Positions 45,360 through 57,989 of a stretch of DNA of 64,000 bases are shown here, one piece after another. The DNA comes from Takakia lepidozioides. Its lineage: Eukaryota; Streptophyta; Takakiopsida; Takakiales; Takakiaceae. The notes below the pieces were generated by a model, which had not been told where the DNA came from, ran no database searches, and worked only from the letters and a program-made list of their open reading frames with translations. Made by a program: the position numbers and the translations under genes. Location of the stretch: NCBI GenBank assembly GCA_030704615.1, contig CM060732.1, positions 18,972,001 through 19,036,000 of the forward strand, written 5' to 3'. Each line of letters starts with the position of its first letter. The first letter of the stretch is position 1.

Positions 45360-46550
45360 ATTAAATAATTATAGGGTGGATGAAAAAAAAAAGAAAAAAA
45401 AAGAGTAATACCCCCATAGAAAATACCTCTTTATAGCACTTGATTCCCTAAACTATATAGGGAGTGATTTCCCCGAGGGGTATCTGAGAGGAAAAAAAGG
45501 AGCTGCAGCCTCTCTACTCGGATCCCCTGGCCTCTAGTCTAAGCCTGATGAGCCATGAAAAACCCCGTACCCGAAGAGGGCTAAGATCTGCGTGTCGCGG
45601 GGAACCTGCCGCTACCAGTTTGCATGCGGTTCTTCGAGGGACTGTTGAATGAACGATTTCCAAGCGGACCCATGGAATGGATACTCACGTCACTAGGGGA
45701 ACCGAAGGGAGGTGATCAAGTTGCAGTTACTTGCGGTGTAACTTGCACAGCTAGTAGCTAGACTTAGACCAGAGAAACCAATGGGAAGCCAGATGATGAA
45801 AGGTGAAAGGAGGAAGTCAAGGAATTACACAGAGGCCCGAGAGATAACCAGATAATAAGGGTGGCCAGCAACGGGAAAGAGAACAACACAAGAGCTAGAT
45901 TCCAACAAAGACAATACTCACGATTCACTCTGCTGGGACAGATCCAGACGCATATAGGGTCATGAGCTGCGAACAAGGTAGCCAAGAGATGAGATCATGA
46001 GTGAGAAACGCAGAACACTGGAAGGGAGGGAATACTGTTTGGGGGGGATTATGGAGGGGGAGAGGGAGGTAAGAGGAGGGCCGGGGAAATAGCGGCCGAA
46101 CGCCTTAGTTAGTGGTAGGGATTGTCAGCAGTCACTTCATAAGAATGATGAGGCAATTGCTCAGGATAGATTTCCCCAACACTCCAGGGAAAGAAAGGAA
46201 GAAATTTAGGCTCTTGGCGACTGAGAATAATGGGCCTGGCTTGTAATCAAGCCAAGGAATTAAAGACCCAGAGTTGGTCAGGGAAGGATGAAGGTCACTC
46301 ATTCATCATGAGATAGACAAGAGATGGTCTTCTCGTTCCGAAGGGATTCAGTCTGGTGAGGAAGAGGGCGACGGGGTTTCGAATTTGGACGCTTACAGGC
46401 TGATGAAACCGATATTAAAAGCTGCAACGCACGCCCGGGGAAATCACTCTCTATCACTTGTATAGGGCGCGTGAGATAAATGGATATTTTGTAGGGGGGT
46501 ATTACTTTTATTTTGGGTATTTTTTAGTATCCTATAATTACATAATTTTG
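45360..46550. mobile_element. Nonautonomous DNA element with ~110-bp inverted termini
   Basis: The left block (about 45360-45480: AATTATAGG, AAAAGAGTAATACCCCC, then GGGAGTGATTTCCCCGAGG) reappears inverted at the right (about 46435-46550: CCCGGGGAAATCACTCTC, then GGGGGTATTACTTTTA and CCTATAATTACATAAT). The interior of about 950 bp has no long open frame or transposase match. Exact termini and target-site duplication were not resolved, so coordinates are approximate. Confidence 0.7.
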
Positions 46551-46979
46551 TAATATGATGAATTTCTTATATGCTATTTTAATTATATTTTATTGTTCTA
46601 AACAAATATTAAACGCCCTATATTAATAATACAATAAAGAAAACGTTCTGCACTAATCGAAAATCATAGTAACTGAACTAATAACTGAGTCTACATCTAT
46701 CCACTTGTTGTCGGTATGATCATATTTGAATTTAAATTGTCCTCTAGATTTTGAGAAGTAGTTTAATAACACCATAATTGGTGTGGTTGGTCTATTTAAG
46801 AGATCAATAGGCTGCCGCGATATCCCCCACCTGCTCCCCTACTTGCTCCCCACTTGCTCCATAATGACAATTGGCATGTCTCCGAAAAAATATTCCCTCA
46901 AAGCTTCTACTCGTCTCTGTCAACCATTGGCCGGCCTCTTCGTATTCTGTCTGCCGCTGCTTCCGCTCGTGCTTCCAGT

Positions 46980-47115
46980 CAACCATCCACCCAAACAGGT
47001 TTCTCGTAGCTATCAATCCACAGGGATTTGAAGGTAATCTTGTGCTTAAAATCCGGCCCTCACGGATGACAATAGACATGAAACTCCCTCCCTTACCATT
47101 AGAAAAAGGAGAAAC
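46980..47115 (-). repeat. Dispersed repeat shared with the 32.2-35.4 kb insertion
   Basis: The block reading (plus strand) GTTTCTCGTAGCTATCAATC, then CACAGGGATTTGAAGGTAATC and AAATCCGGCCCTCACGGATGA, matches the reverse complement of about 34420-34540, and more weakly 32785-32850. The conserved blocks extend over about 100 bp. No coding potential is conserved between copies. Confidence 0.6.
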
Positions 47116-50060
47116 CCCCGCGCTCAAACCCCCTCCCTTACCATTAGACCCTAACTCTAAATGCACAATACGTGTCCATGGACTAATCACTGGACGACAC
47201 GTGTCCACATCTATTATCTCAACCCTATAGTAATTTTTTTTATAAAAATGAATCATTATTTTAAACCCTATATTCATTTAAATTCCCTAATCACAATATA
47301 ATGTATCCATTCTTAACTTTAAATGTTTTCTAATTTTTATCTTTTCAAAATAAATCGCACCCTATATTTTTTTGCACGTCGGTTGGAAGTGATTTCCCCA
47401 GGAACACACGTTTAGGAAAGGGGTGAGCGGGATTTTGAAGGGCAGTCCATACGAAAGAAGCCAGGAAACCAAGGGATGTGCAAGACTTCGTTATTTTTTT
47501 CTTTTGTTTTTTTAAGAAACAGTCAAAGAGAGGGACAGAGTAGCTTGAGTAAGTAGATGCAGTTCTCATTAGCATGTAGATCAGTTAGCATGGAGACAGA
47601 CGGGAGATGGGAGAGACTAAGGGCCCGTTGAACGACTCTCTCACTCACCGCAAACCACGGAGCTACATCGATCCCCAAACCCCCCCCCCTCTCGCAGTTT
47701 CGGCATTCATGCTTTCTTTTATGATATTATAAAATTAAGTACCCCCCTATGTAAGCGTTACGACTTTGTGAGTTTATACTTTCCTTGCAGTTTTTTCAAT
47801 TCGATCAAAAGGGTATGTCCCCTTTCCTTTAACAAAAGTAATACAAAAAATGAACAAAGTCTTATTTAGTTTGTTATTATTATTATTGGTATGTCTCATG
47901 GCACTAATTAGGCTATTAATTTGTTTTCTTCCGAATTCCAAGTAAGTTTCCCACTTGCCTATTTGTGGGTTTGAACCCTATGTTTGCCCTACATATTCTA
48001 TTTCCGTGGAAACATTGGGACCTTACTGCCATGTTTTTGTGCTCATGCAACCATTTTTCTAATGCTTATGTGAGCTGTACGCACTCTCGTGTGCTCTACC
48101 AACCCCATACATCAAACAACTTTCCATCAACAACTAACTTCAGCTATTAGCTAGTTAGTCATAGGTTAACCTATCTGCATTCTTCGTACCTACATGTGTG
48201 AGCATGCCCTTACCGAAAGTCCTTGCACAAGAGGTGAGACTTTGTTGATGGTTGATGCCAAAGAGAGGGCGAAAAACCAGCAAGTCCCAGACCTCATGTG
48301 TCCACACCACTAAACAAGCTCCCCTTCTATAATAGGTTTTTTGGCTTGCCGTTTGTAACAAGTTTGGCCCAGGGATCAAAGTCTAGGATGACTTAAGTTT
48401 TAAGTTTCCAAAGTCAATATATTGTGGTAGTGTCCTACATATATAAAAATTGATTTTTTGATGATCTTGTGTTTTGAAGCCTGTTTTAGTAGAAGCCAGT
48501 GGATTTGAAGATGTACCCAAAACTCTTATATATACGACTCACTGAACTGAAGTCCTCCATTTGGCATGGACTTTGGGTACGTAAGTAAATATACCATTGA
48601 AATTGTCAAAGTAATGGAGACTATTTTTGGGGTCCAGAAATGTATTTCCGGAAAAGAGGCCAATGATCAGGTGCGGAGCATGGAATATATGTTGGTGAAG
48701 TACCCAACAAAGCTTCAAATAACAAGGTATAACATCGGGAGGGTTGGTACTCGCATGATAAGCCCAAGTTCCTTGATCCGCCCATACCGTACAATGGAAT
48801 GGTGTTCGTTTGGTTTGGTAGGTTCTAACTTACTTCTAAGATCCCATATTGGTCCGCTCCGAAGGTATAACAGAAGTAATATGGAATACTACGCTAACAG
48901 TAACTTATGATTTGAACTGAACATCAGCTGGGGAAATTTTGTAGGTCAAAAAAGGAGAGACGATTGGAGCGACCAATAGGGATGCAGGAAAGGGTGCAAT
49001 AGAGCGAAGCAGGAGGGCGATCGCGTGTCCATCCTAGTGTGCACACGAGGCGGGAACCAAAGGCTAGCACCACTTCGCGGCTGGGCCCCCCACCCTGAGA
49101 GGGTATGTAAAGGGAGGGGAGGCTTGCTCTCCCTGGCCTCTCCTGCCTCCAACTTACTACCTACTACTAACTAATCTACATCCACTAAAGGCAAAAATAA
49201 GGAACAGGTACCATGAGAAAAAATTAGATTAGATTTTTTGTGTTTACTTTTTTTTTTGGTTTTTTTGTTTTTTTTGTTTTTTTTTTTGTTTTGGGAGGAA
49301 GCCCTGTAATTTACTTTTCAAAAGGGGAGGAAGCCCTTGAGAGCTTTATTACAATTATTGAAGGGGAAACAATTAAAACCCTTACATGCCCCTTGAAGGC
49401 TGCCATGAGGCCTGATTTAAATTAGATGAGATAATTTATACTTTCATTTATTTTGAATTTTGTTTAATACCACAATTATGGCCCTGTTGGTTAATGAATC
49501 CTGGGCCTTTACTAAGGGTGCCAAAACTGACCACCATTTAATTTTCAAACTTAAACTCTAAAATTTTAAATATACTCTTGAGTCATTTCTTTCTAGTTTG
49601 AACTGTTGCATTTTTAGTATCTTAGACATTATCGAATTATTGATACCCTTCCTGCGGAATCATGATTCCAAGCATGGGGCCGAATGAAAGAGGTGAAGTC
49701 GGATGAATGAGTTCCATGCTAGAAACCGCCAAATAATATTTGATCTGTTTGGTGCACCTGTCCATAAAGGCCGGTGAAAAGGACTCCGTAGTATCCCTCC
49801 AGTCCCACTTTAAACTTTCCCTTTATCATATCAACACAATCACCCCAGAAGTATGAGAGAAACTATCATCCATCCTAAAGTTCATTCATCCATCTCTTTT
49901 CTTCCTAGATCTGCTCAATCATTTGCATGTGGGGCACTGACAGCATAGAGGATGAAAGTTACTCACTCACATGCATGAATGTAGGAGCAACGAGTCATCC
50001 ATCCGCTGCTCGCGCAAAGCGCGGATGACTTTTTAGAAACAGTCCGCGGGCGGTCCGACA
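47116..50060. other. No gene recognised; repeats only
   Basis: This AT-rich stretch holds short frames only. It contains the retroposon tail at 49245-49415 and a long T-rich run at 49247-49293. An open frame at 48566-48910 has no recognisable motif and no splice context. Confidence 0.45.
49245..49415 (-). mobile_element. Retroposon 3' end with A-rich tail (minus strand)
   Basis: A T-rich run (49247-49293) is followed by sequence matching 21495-21615 (TATTGAAGGGGAAACAATTA, then CTGCCATGAGGC). On the minus strand it reads as a retroposon 3' end and poly-A tail. Confidence 0.5.
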
Positions 50061-50375
50061 TATTTTGACCTTGGACACCGCGCCTTGCTTGCCAGTCAAT
50101 CTTTTGACTTGCTCCCCTCCATCTTCCTCCCACTTTCAGTTAGTCATCCAACCACTTTCTGTAAAGCTCTGGCATCTCCGCTCTACAGTCGTAACGGATT
50201 TGCTTCCACTATCAACGGGTGCAACTCGGATTCCTCCACCCGCCCACCGCCATGTGGCAGCACGACCTCCCCCCCTCCCGTTGACTGGTATCCTATGCCT
50301 CCCAACTCCCAGTCAATGCTGCCGTCATGGCCTCGTCTCTCTCTCTCTCGTGGGCCCCTCCCGCACTCACACTGA

Positions 50376-50407
50376 GCGAGCGAGCGAGAGAGAGAGAGAG
50401 AGAGAGA
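50376..50407. repeat. (GA)n microsatellite
   Basis: GCGAGCGAGC leads into a run of GA repeats. Similar runs occur at 51294-51316 and 51569-51598. Confidence 0.9.
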
Positions 50408-50579
50408 ATGTTGGGACTGCCACATTCAATCGTTCATTCATTCCGTCAATGGCACGTAGTACGTACTCTAGTCTCTCTCTCGCTCGATATATATTATACA
50501 TATGTATAAATGAACGCGGACTGATTACTCTCTTCCGACATGCGGCCTCGGAATTCCGCCATTACGACAATTGTCAAGG

Positions 50580-50800
50580 GCGGGCAGGTGGGCGAACCAA
50601 CTCCGGCTACGCGGAGTCAAGCATCCTTTAATATGGCCTGCCCGGGATGAAGAAGGGGTACGGATTTGCCATCCATCCATGGGATGGGAGCACGATATTT
50701 TGGCCCGATTTTTCAAGAGAGTGATGCGCGTTGGGATTCGAGCCCGCGACCGCCTGGGTGGGGAGGACTGGCCCGCCCCCCCACCGGCGATGCTGGAGTT
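50580..50800 (-). mobile_element. Possible tRNA-related SINE
   Basis: On the minus strand, GGTCGCGGGCTCGAATCCCA (near 50727-50746) fits a pol III B box in a T-arm-like stem. It is followed by about 150 bp of GC-rich sequence. No good A box was located, so the SINE call is weak. Confidence 0.35.
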
Positions 50801-51565
50801 GGGGAGAGCCGGGTCAACTATCCGGTGCCGGTATCGTGGGCAGGCCGGGCGGCGCGCGTTCCGGGTCAAAAACATGCCGGGTCGGGATGGCCACGTGTCG
50901 GTGACGCCGCGTGCTTCGCCACCCTTGACCGCGTCACTTCCAGCCTCCTTATGTCTTACTTATTTTTAGAAAAAAGGTAGGTAAAATATATAAACAACTA
51001 AATAAGCAGCTTGGCGGATGGATGAACAGATAAATGGATGAATATATAGGGCTGTTGGATTGAAGAACCACTTTGATCGACGACTTATGCAAGTAATCCG
51101 TCCAGCGGATGAAAGCTGGGTGAGTTAGGATACAGCAGAGAAATGACCGGGTGGATGACGGGTGTGACGAACAAGGCAGGGCGATGGCGTCACCCGGCCC
51201 GGCATCCGATGCTGCAAGGCTCCCCGGTTCCCGCGCGCGCATCGCTCGCCCAATCGCAGGCGTGCATGGGCTCTGGAACGCTGCAGTCTGCACACAGAGA
51301 GAGAGAGAGAGAGAGGGGGGGCGGATTGGGTGGTGTCCGGTGTTGAGTGTTGGCAGAGCTTATTGGGGTGCATTCCGTGTCCGACTCAAAAGGGGGGCAC
51401 TGCGGCTGCGGGTGCCTACTTGCTGGCTTGGATGCCCAGGTTGACGAGCGGGCTTGCATTCTGCCTCTCGTCTGTCTGCCTAGTGTCTGGCATCTTGGTG
51501 TTGGGAGGTGGTGTGTGAGCATCGGGGTTGCACCAATACAGAATGTACTAGCCTTGCATTAGCCG

Positions 51566-51568
<3 letters not shown>

Positions 51569-51598
<30 letters not shown>
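51569..51598. repeat. (GA)n tract in the 5' leader of the VQ gene
   Basis: A perfect GA run of 15 repeats ends 26 bp before the preferred start codon of the VQ gene. GA tracts in 5' leaders can be bound by plant GAGA-binding factors. That role is inferred here. Confidence 0.9.
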
Positions 51599-51624
51599 CA
51601 CCCGAGAAGACATGCAAGAGCAGC

Positions 51625-52776
51625 ATGGAGGGTGCTGGTGCTCTGGTCAGTGCGCCCGTGAGTCTTCCCAATAGCACCGGGCAGACGTATGCAATCCTCG
51701 AGTTTGTAGGCTTTTCGGTGCAGTCTGCCGCGACCGGACCCGAGAAGCTGATGCCAATAGCTGCACGGCCAGACGCGGCCGGAGCTCGATTCGCAATCCA
51801 GTGTAAAGACGCCAGTTTGGGAGCGCCCATCTGTCCTCCAACGCCTCCCGCTCGGCAGCTGGGGAGCTCGCCCGCCCAGGGTCTGGACAGTAGTGGCAGT
51901 GATACGGGTTCGTGTGGCAGCGAGGTTTGCAAGAAGGAGGGGAGCCCGACCGTGAGCAAACCCAGTCGGAAACTGGGGTGTGTCAAAACAACGACGATGA
52001 AGAGAGCTGGTGGTGGAGGTGGTAGTATTGCTGGCGTGCCTCCGCCATTGCCGTCTCCTTCCTCCGCCAAGAGGCAGCCTCCAAGCCCGTCTGGATTAGG
52101 GGCTGGATCGACGACACCCCAAACGGAGAGAGAAAAAGAGCAGATGTTTGCATCGACAACCACGTTCGTCCAGGCCGACACTTCCAGCTTCAGAGAACTG
52201 GTGCAGAAGCTGACAGGGGCATCGGACTCGGACGCCGAGAAATTTCCTATCACGTTACCGTCAAGGCAAGCTGTAAGGGTGGTCGAGACATCGGGGGCAC
52301 AGAAATCATCTGACAACACTTTTGGGGGACTCATCCCGAAGCCTGTGGGGGACTTGGGTGCACGCCGGCCCTCGTTCAAGCTTCACGAGAGAAGACAGTC
52401 AAACATAAGGAAGCTGGATGTGAAGGGGCTTGGAGCGGCCGCAGCGTTCACACGAGGGGTTGCTGGCTATGCTGGTGTGCCTTCCCCACCTTCAGGGGAG
52501 AGACTGTCTCCGATCAACCAGAAGTGTCCGTCTGTGCTGCCGAGCCCTGTGACCCCATTGACAATGGATGTCTTTGAGAAATCATACGCCCCGACAACTC
52601 CCACTTCATACGAGGCCTATGTGAGCGCCAAACACAGTCCCCAACCATCTGATGAAGGAAGAGCAAAGGACGTCACCTTCTTCTTGCACCCGTCTCCGAC
52701 GTTTGAACGCCAGCGTCAACCACAGCTTTTGACGCTCTTTCCTCTTACCTCGCCTCGTGCCTCAGAGACTTCCTAA
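51625..52776 (+). CDS. VQ-motif protein
   Basis: This single-exon gene encodes 384 residues from ATG 51625. The frame is open to an ATG at 51508, but that extension would translate the GA microsatellite as Arg-Glu repeats, so the later start is preferred. The VQ motif FRELVQKLTG lies at residues 189-198, inside the typical TTFVQADTSS context. The C-terminal LLTLFPLTSPRASE matches the ending seen in the subgroup that includes AtVQ4/MVQ1. Between them are KLHERRQSNIRKL and about ten Ser-Pro sites, which are candidate MAP-kinase sites. VQ proteins are plant cofactors of WRKY factors and MAPK substrates, usually nuclear. The partner here is not known. Confidence 0.88.
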   Translation: MEGAGALVSAPVSLPNSTGQTYAILEFVGFSVQSAATGPEKLMPIAARPDAAGARFAIQCKDASLGAPICPPTPPARQLGSSPAQGLDSSGSDTGSCGSEVCKKEGSPTVSKPSRKLGCVKTTTMKRAGGGGGSIAGVPPPLPSPSSAKRQPPSPSGLGAGSTTPQTEREKEQMFASTTTFVQADTSSFRELVQKLTGASDSDAEKFPITLPSRQAVRVVETSGAQKSSDNTFGGLIPKPVGDLGARRPSFKLHERRQSNIRKLDVKGLGAAAAFTRGVAGYAGVPSPPSGERLSPINQKCPSVLPSPVTPLTMDVFEKSYAPTTPTSYEAYVSAKHSPQPSDEGRAKDVTFFLHPSPTFERQRQPQLLTLFPLTSPRASETS

Positions 52777-55172
52777 GTCTCAGGTGCTTTTCAAAAGTGA
52801 TGGGACTTGGGGGCAGCATAAGACTGCTTGCAGATTTTTATGCAATTCCCACCTTCCAGCTTTTCCACTAAATCTGCGATGTTGATTGAGGCCAGGTAAC
52901 TGGGGAAGCTACGAATTTTGGGATTTTGCAACAAAGCTTATATCCATCTTCATGCAGAAATTGCAAAGAAGCTCTGCTTTTTCCCATTTTTCTTTTTTTT
53001 TGAAAAAAGTCCGAGCACACAAAACCCACAGATCCAGGAGGTCCGAATCAGAAAGAGTCTTTTGTGGGAGAGGGGTCGACTGGTGTAGGATGATGAGGGG
53101 TGGGCAGAAGGGACTCCCAAGTACTACATGTGAAAAAGGTGGAAGGGATGAGGAGGACCAGGTGGAAAGATCAGAGATGGTGATGGAGGTCACTTGGAGA
53201 GTGGGATAGGCTCAAACCCCTTCCAACATTTTTGGGGTTCTGGCCTCCCAGGACAGCCTTTTGGCCCTTTTATCAGGGGCGTATGCTCAGACAAGTGTGT
53301 TTGCTGTCTCTTGTCATACACCCCTGGCCATGGGGCCGGGCTGCCATACATTATGCCATTTTATGTGAAGAGTGCGTGATCTCAAATGTGAGCTTGGTTA
53401 ACAGGCTTGTGTCTTTGTCACAACTGAAACTGGATGGCCAGAGTTAGAAATTTGTGGATATTAGCTTCACTTTGACAACACTCAGAGGAGTGGTCTCAAG
53501 AGTTTCTCAGTAGCCATTTGCCTTTCTGTAAACACAAGATACTTGATCAAAGAATGCAATATGTTTTCATACTGAGAATCATGTTCCCCTGTTGATAGTG
53601 TTACCCTCCCTTTGTACAGATCTTCTGCATGCCTTTCTGCTGTGAAGGGAATGATGCAAACAAAGTCTCCTTGGTATGCACTCACTCTAGGAGTGAGCTC
53701 TAGTTAATTTTGAAAGTCAGATCAATGTGGAATGCAGATTCTCTTGCAATTCCTTCAGGCCTATTTAATGTCTCAATATATAACTTGCCACCCACTTGCC
53801 TCAGTTAGCAGGCTGTTAAATCATCTCTCTCCTTAATCCCAGTGCTGCAACTTGTTTGTTTAATTCTTACACCCAAGGCCGTTGACAGGGTGTTGACAGG
53901 GGTGGTGGGACAGCGACAGACATACACTTTGCCTTGTGGTTGTTTCTACCATTGTCCAGAGGAAAGATATTGCTCAAGCCCTTTACAATGTACTGGTTTC
54001 ATGATTTTATCTTAAGGAAACGTAGATATGACAAGGCTTGTCCTGAAAACTTGTCCCATGAGGTGAGGGAATTTTCTGCTCTTTGAACTTGGTTTCCCTC
54101 CATGCAAACCCAATCACAAGAGATGCCAGTTGAAAAGCGGACAAGCTCACTGGCCACAAATAAACATTTGGTGCCCATCTGGCGGCATATCCTGATGTGA
54201 CGGGTGATTCAATCAGTTGCACTAAATGCCCAGTGTGTCCTTTGAGACTTCGATACTGAGGACAAGGACAGCCACCGCGGTTCTCCTTCAAACATCAACT
54301 TCACACTCTCGAGAATAAGTTGTTCGTGAGTAACACTGATCTGAACACCTACCCTGCCTAATGTCTTATCAACAGCCTAGCTGTTCTGACAAGCATTTGA
54401 TCAACCACTGCAATACAATTGAAGTGTTATACACAAACACCCACAGTGTTGCCAATTACTACCCAAGCTGGGCTCAAAATGCTCAGAAGGCTAACAGTCT
54501 CTCTTAAGTTTCTGCACCAATGACTTGAAGTTTGGGTGCCTTCCGAGACCTGAGTGGATGGCCATGACTTTGCTTGTAGAAATCGATATTGAAAAATATT
54601 TAGACAAGATTCAGCACGATCTGCTTATTAAGTAAATGGAACCAGTCTTTGATCTAAAGCACCATAAGATCTCATACAAAAGCTACTTGACACGGGCACA
54701 CACAAATGAATATCAAAACAAAATAATGGCACGTACGAGGTGTCTCTCAACCTTCTACACCAACAACTTGTCGTTTGGGCCCGTTTGGGCGCTCACAGAT
54801 ATGCAATTCTCTCCTAAATAGCTACATGCATGGTGAGCAAATGTGGCAAACGTTTTGGGAACATCAAGTCGCAGGATGTCTCCATGGCCACGGCCAATCA
54901 GAGTGCGATCACCAACTGGAAGACCTGCAATATAACTGTTCACGAAAAAAGGTATAATACAAATCCCAATGAAGGGCAGATTCCCTTCACCAAATTGAAG
55001 GGTTAAATCTGTCAGGTTGCCTATGATAACCAGAGTACCTGTGTATCACTGCAATCTGCTAACTCATTCTAGCATTCCAATTTATCTATCAATGGTGCTC
55101 CTTGGCATATTTGAGTGATTGGGCTGTCTCCAACCAAGGAAGCAAAAGAAAGAGTAGGGAGAAAAATGTAGT
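52777..55172. other. No gene recognised
   Basis: This is the 3' flank of the VQ gene and of the convergent DUF493 gene. Several short frames exist but none has motifs or splice partners. Confidence 0.5.
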
Positions 55173-57989
55173 CTAGAAAAAGAACTTCATTCGCGTGTCC
55201 CTCTTCATGGCATCATACACTGCACGCGCCTGCAAAACAACAGGGTTCTCTTGAGAAACTTAACAAAGGTTAAGTGACAGATTCACTAACAAACACTACG
55301 AACTGACAATAATTACTCAAGGCAGAAACTATGTACCTGCTCACCAGAGTTGACAGTAACTGGCCCAATTTTGACCGATACATACTTGCCCTGAGCTGAA
55401 AGCTTTTGACTCACTCCTCCCTGGACATCCCCCATATCCCAGTGTCAAGTTGTGGCTGGCTGACCCTATTAGTCAGGTGTAAATCCGGAGCATGACCACG
55501 TGGCAAGTTAAGGACCTACTTAGTTGAGCATACCCTTATCCTGCAGCCCCCTGCAACACGTTAGGATCCCAGTTGAGTTGGTTATTACAGCACCCCCTTG
55601 GCCAGGAATTGACCTTGGTAAATGAATTTGGTAAATCGGTAAATTCCTAGAGCTACATATTGCCAAAATCAGAATACCAATAAGTAACATGTCCACGTAC
55701 TGCCTTGCTCTGACATTGAGCAGATGTTCTGATTTTTGGTTGAACTGAAGTAAAGCATGGAACGTGGCAAAGTCTCCCACTTGAGAGAAGCACAATAGCC
55801 ATCATTTACCCCGGAGTTTTTTGCACTGTAACTCAGGTGTCAAGCCAGTCGGGTTGCAGCAATAGTTGCAACTTCCTGCGACACATCTAACATGCAGCAT
55901 CCCTTTGCTGGCTGGGCCGGTCTTAATGTGGAAGGGAATACATCTCTACTCGACTAACTTCTGCTATCTACACATGCAATCTCTCTTAGGCAAGGCGTTT
56001 TCCTTGTACCATGAAGTCTGAGTTCTATTGGATACCTCAGGAATCGGACTTTCAAGAACAGACTCCACTGCCCCCACCATAGCTTGCACAAAGTCGTCCC
56101 CTCCATCGCCAATTGCTGTGAAGCTTTGTGCCATGGGATACTTATTGACCTGCCAGTCCCTCCCCAATGAAGGAAAACCATGGCAAGACTAAACCTAAAT
56201 TCTTTGATAACAATACTGTTGATTGCCAGCTCAAGAACTGCTCCATCCCTTTGGTCCCCTCTGAGAATCAGCACACAACTCTCTTCTTCCCAGGTACAAA
56301 AGAAATGGAAATTGACCTTTTGATCTAAGAGATTCCACTCGTCGTCGGAGTTCTCAGATATGGTCCCGCCAATCACCATGTTGGTTGTCTGAGCCACTCT
56401 GCCCTCTGCCCTTGACACCTCTGTAAACACCCACACCATGCAAGCACTTGTGAATTGAAACACTACATAGAGTGAAATCTAGAGTGCTGTTTTCTATCTG
56501 ACAATATTCTAGTTTCCTCCTCTTACTTTAGGTTACTTTTGGTAAATGGTTTTTCACCACTTGGGAGATGACAGCCAATTCATTTGGCAAAGGTGGACAG
56601 CAACCCCTAGAAATCAAATACATTGTTTTGCTTCTTTGTTGGCAGGTCACGTCCACCCCTCAGCATGGAAGTAGCACTGATGAACTCACACCAAGTGCAA
56701 GACTTCGTGTTCCTTATCAGAATTTGAAATCGCGCATTGAGGCATTGTTCTTCCTTCAGGATAACATCTGTCCACCATGAAGGGCACTCATGTCCTTGCA
56801 GGAACATGTCTGCTTGGCTTCAAAGCCTGCCCAGAAACTATGTCAGTTTGAAGAAATGAGGTACCTAGAGTGCTTGGGAATGTCTCTGCTCCAACATGAC
56901 CCAGTGCCTTGTGTACAATCCGATCCAACATATGGTGTGTGAAGAAAATCAATTGCAACTTATGAAAACATGACCATACAACATCTCTTGCACATTAGAT
57001 ATTGGACCGTTCCTGCATTGGACAGGTCCACATTCAATCCAACATCTGAAAACCTAGCCCTTTCTTGGCAGTCCATCAGGTGCATTTCACTGCAAGGTCC
57101 AGTGGTGTGAGACTGTGCACAGCTTTAATCAAAATATACTACAATGAATCCAGTGGTTCTACTCTTTTGAGAGACAGTGATGACAAAGAGAACCTGTTGC
57201 CCTTGCAGGTACGGGCCTGACAGCCGTGGGCTAACTGCATCATATCTCTCTAGTATCCTTCACCGGGACAAAAACTAGGGTGCAAAATGCTCCATGAAAA
57301 CCTTTTTCTTCATACTAACTTTCCACAGCACTTGGTAAAATGTTAACCGTGTTGATTTGGATTGCATTCACGGTATTTCCTGGAGGTGAGTGAGTGGTGG
57401 GTGTTGGCCAGTACAGTGGCAACTCTAATCCATTGTGACATACCAGCGACAACTTTGCCAGCTGACTGTTACAAAGGGTTTACATTTCATTGTGTGTCTG
57501 TGTGTTGGCTTGTGAAAACTAGTGAGGATTTCTTTTTCCATGCATGACTGTGCTTCTTGTTTCTTGATTCCCAAAGCTTTGTCTGACACTTTGCAGTCTT
57601 CCGAATAGACATATGAAAGACAATTGCTAATCATGCACCTAGTGTTCTTGTCCAGGCGGAAAACAGCCCTTGGCCTTCCAGTCTAAAAATTTGGTGTTTT
57701 GGGTTATCTACTGAGAGACAGGGATAGATGCCAGACCTGAAATGGCCTTCAGGACAGCCTCCTGCGGTGGCCTTTGCCCAGAGATATTTCCCCCTCCATC
57801 ACCACCATTGCCATTGGAGCTACAGGCCAGGAACACTGCGCCCATCCGACTGTGCCCACTGCCCACGTGCAACCTCACCATATTGCTCCGCCTGCTAGCC
57901 ACCATGACCGACCCCTGGAGAACTGGATGCTTGGCTGCGACTTTCAGTCGACCGCCCAAGAGGGCCCCGCACGCTGCACCCCCGCCCAT
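55173..57989 (-). CDS. DUF493 (YbeD-like) protein, probably plastid-targeted
   Basis: Five minus-strand exons join in frame to 203 residues: 57737-57989, 56317-56420, 56036-56149, 55337-55420 and 55173-55229, all with GT-AG introns. The N-terminal ~65 residues are rich in Ala, Gly, Ser and Arg with few acidic residues, as in a chloroplast transit peptide. They are followed by QEAVLKAISEVSRAEGRV, NMVIGGTI, the DUF493 core (YPMAQSFTAIGDGGDDFV, SAQGKYVSVKIGPVTV) and RAVYDAMKRDTRMKFF at the end. Bacterial YbeD-type proteins have an ACT-like fold; the biochemical role is unknown. The start at 57989 is the first in-frame ATG. No frameshift or stop is present, so the gene looks functional. Confidence 0.87.

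Noticed and set aside
46804-47277. 157-codon minus-strand frame and the opposing plus-strand frame.
   Set aside because: They overlap a dispersed repeat whose other copies do not keep either frame.
50571-50969. Overlapping GC-rich open frames of 100-130 codons on both strands, considered as genes.
   Set aside because: Open on both strands, no family or splice context, and overlapping a SINE-like B box; likely a repeat with fortuitous frames.
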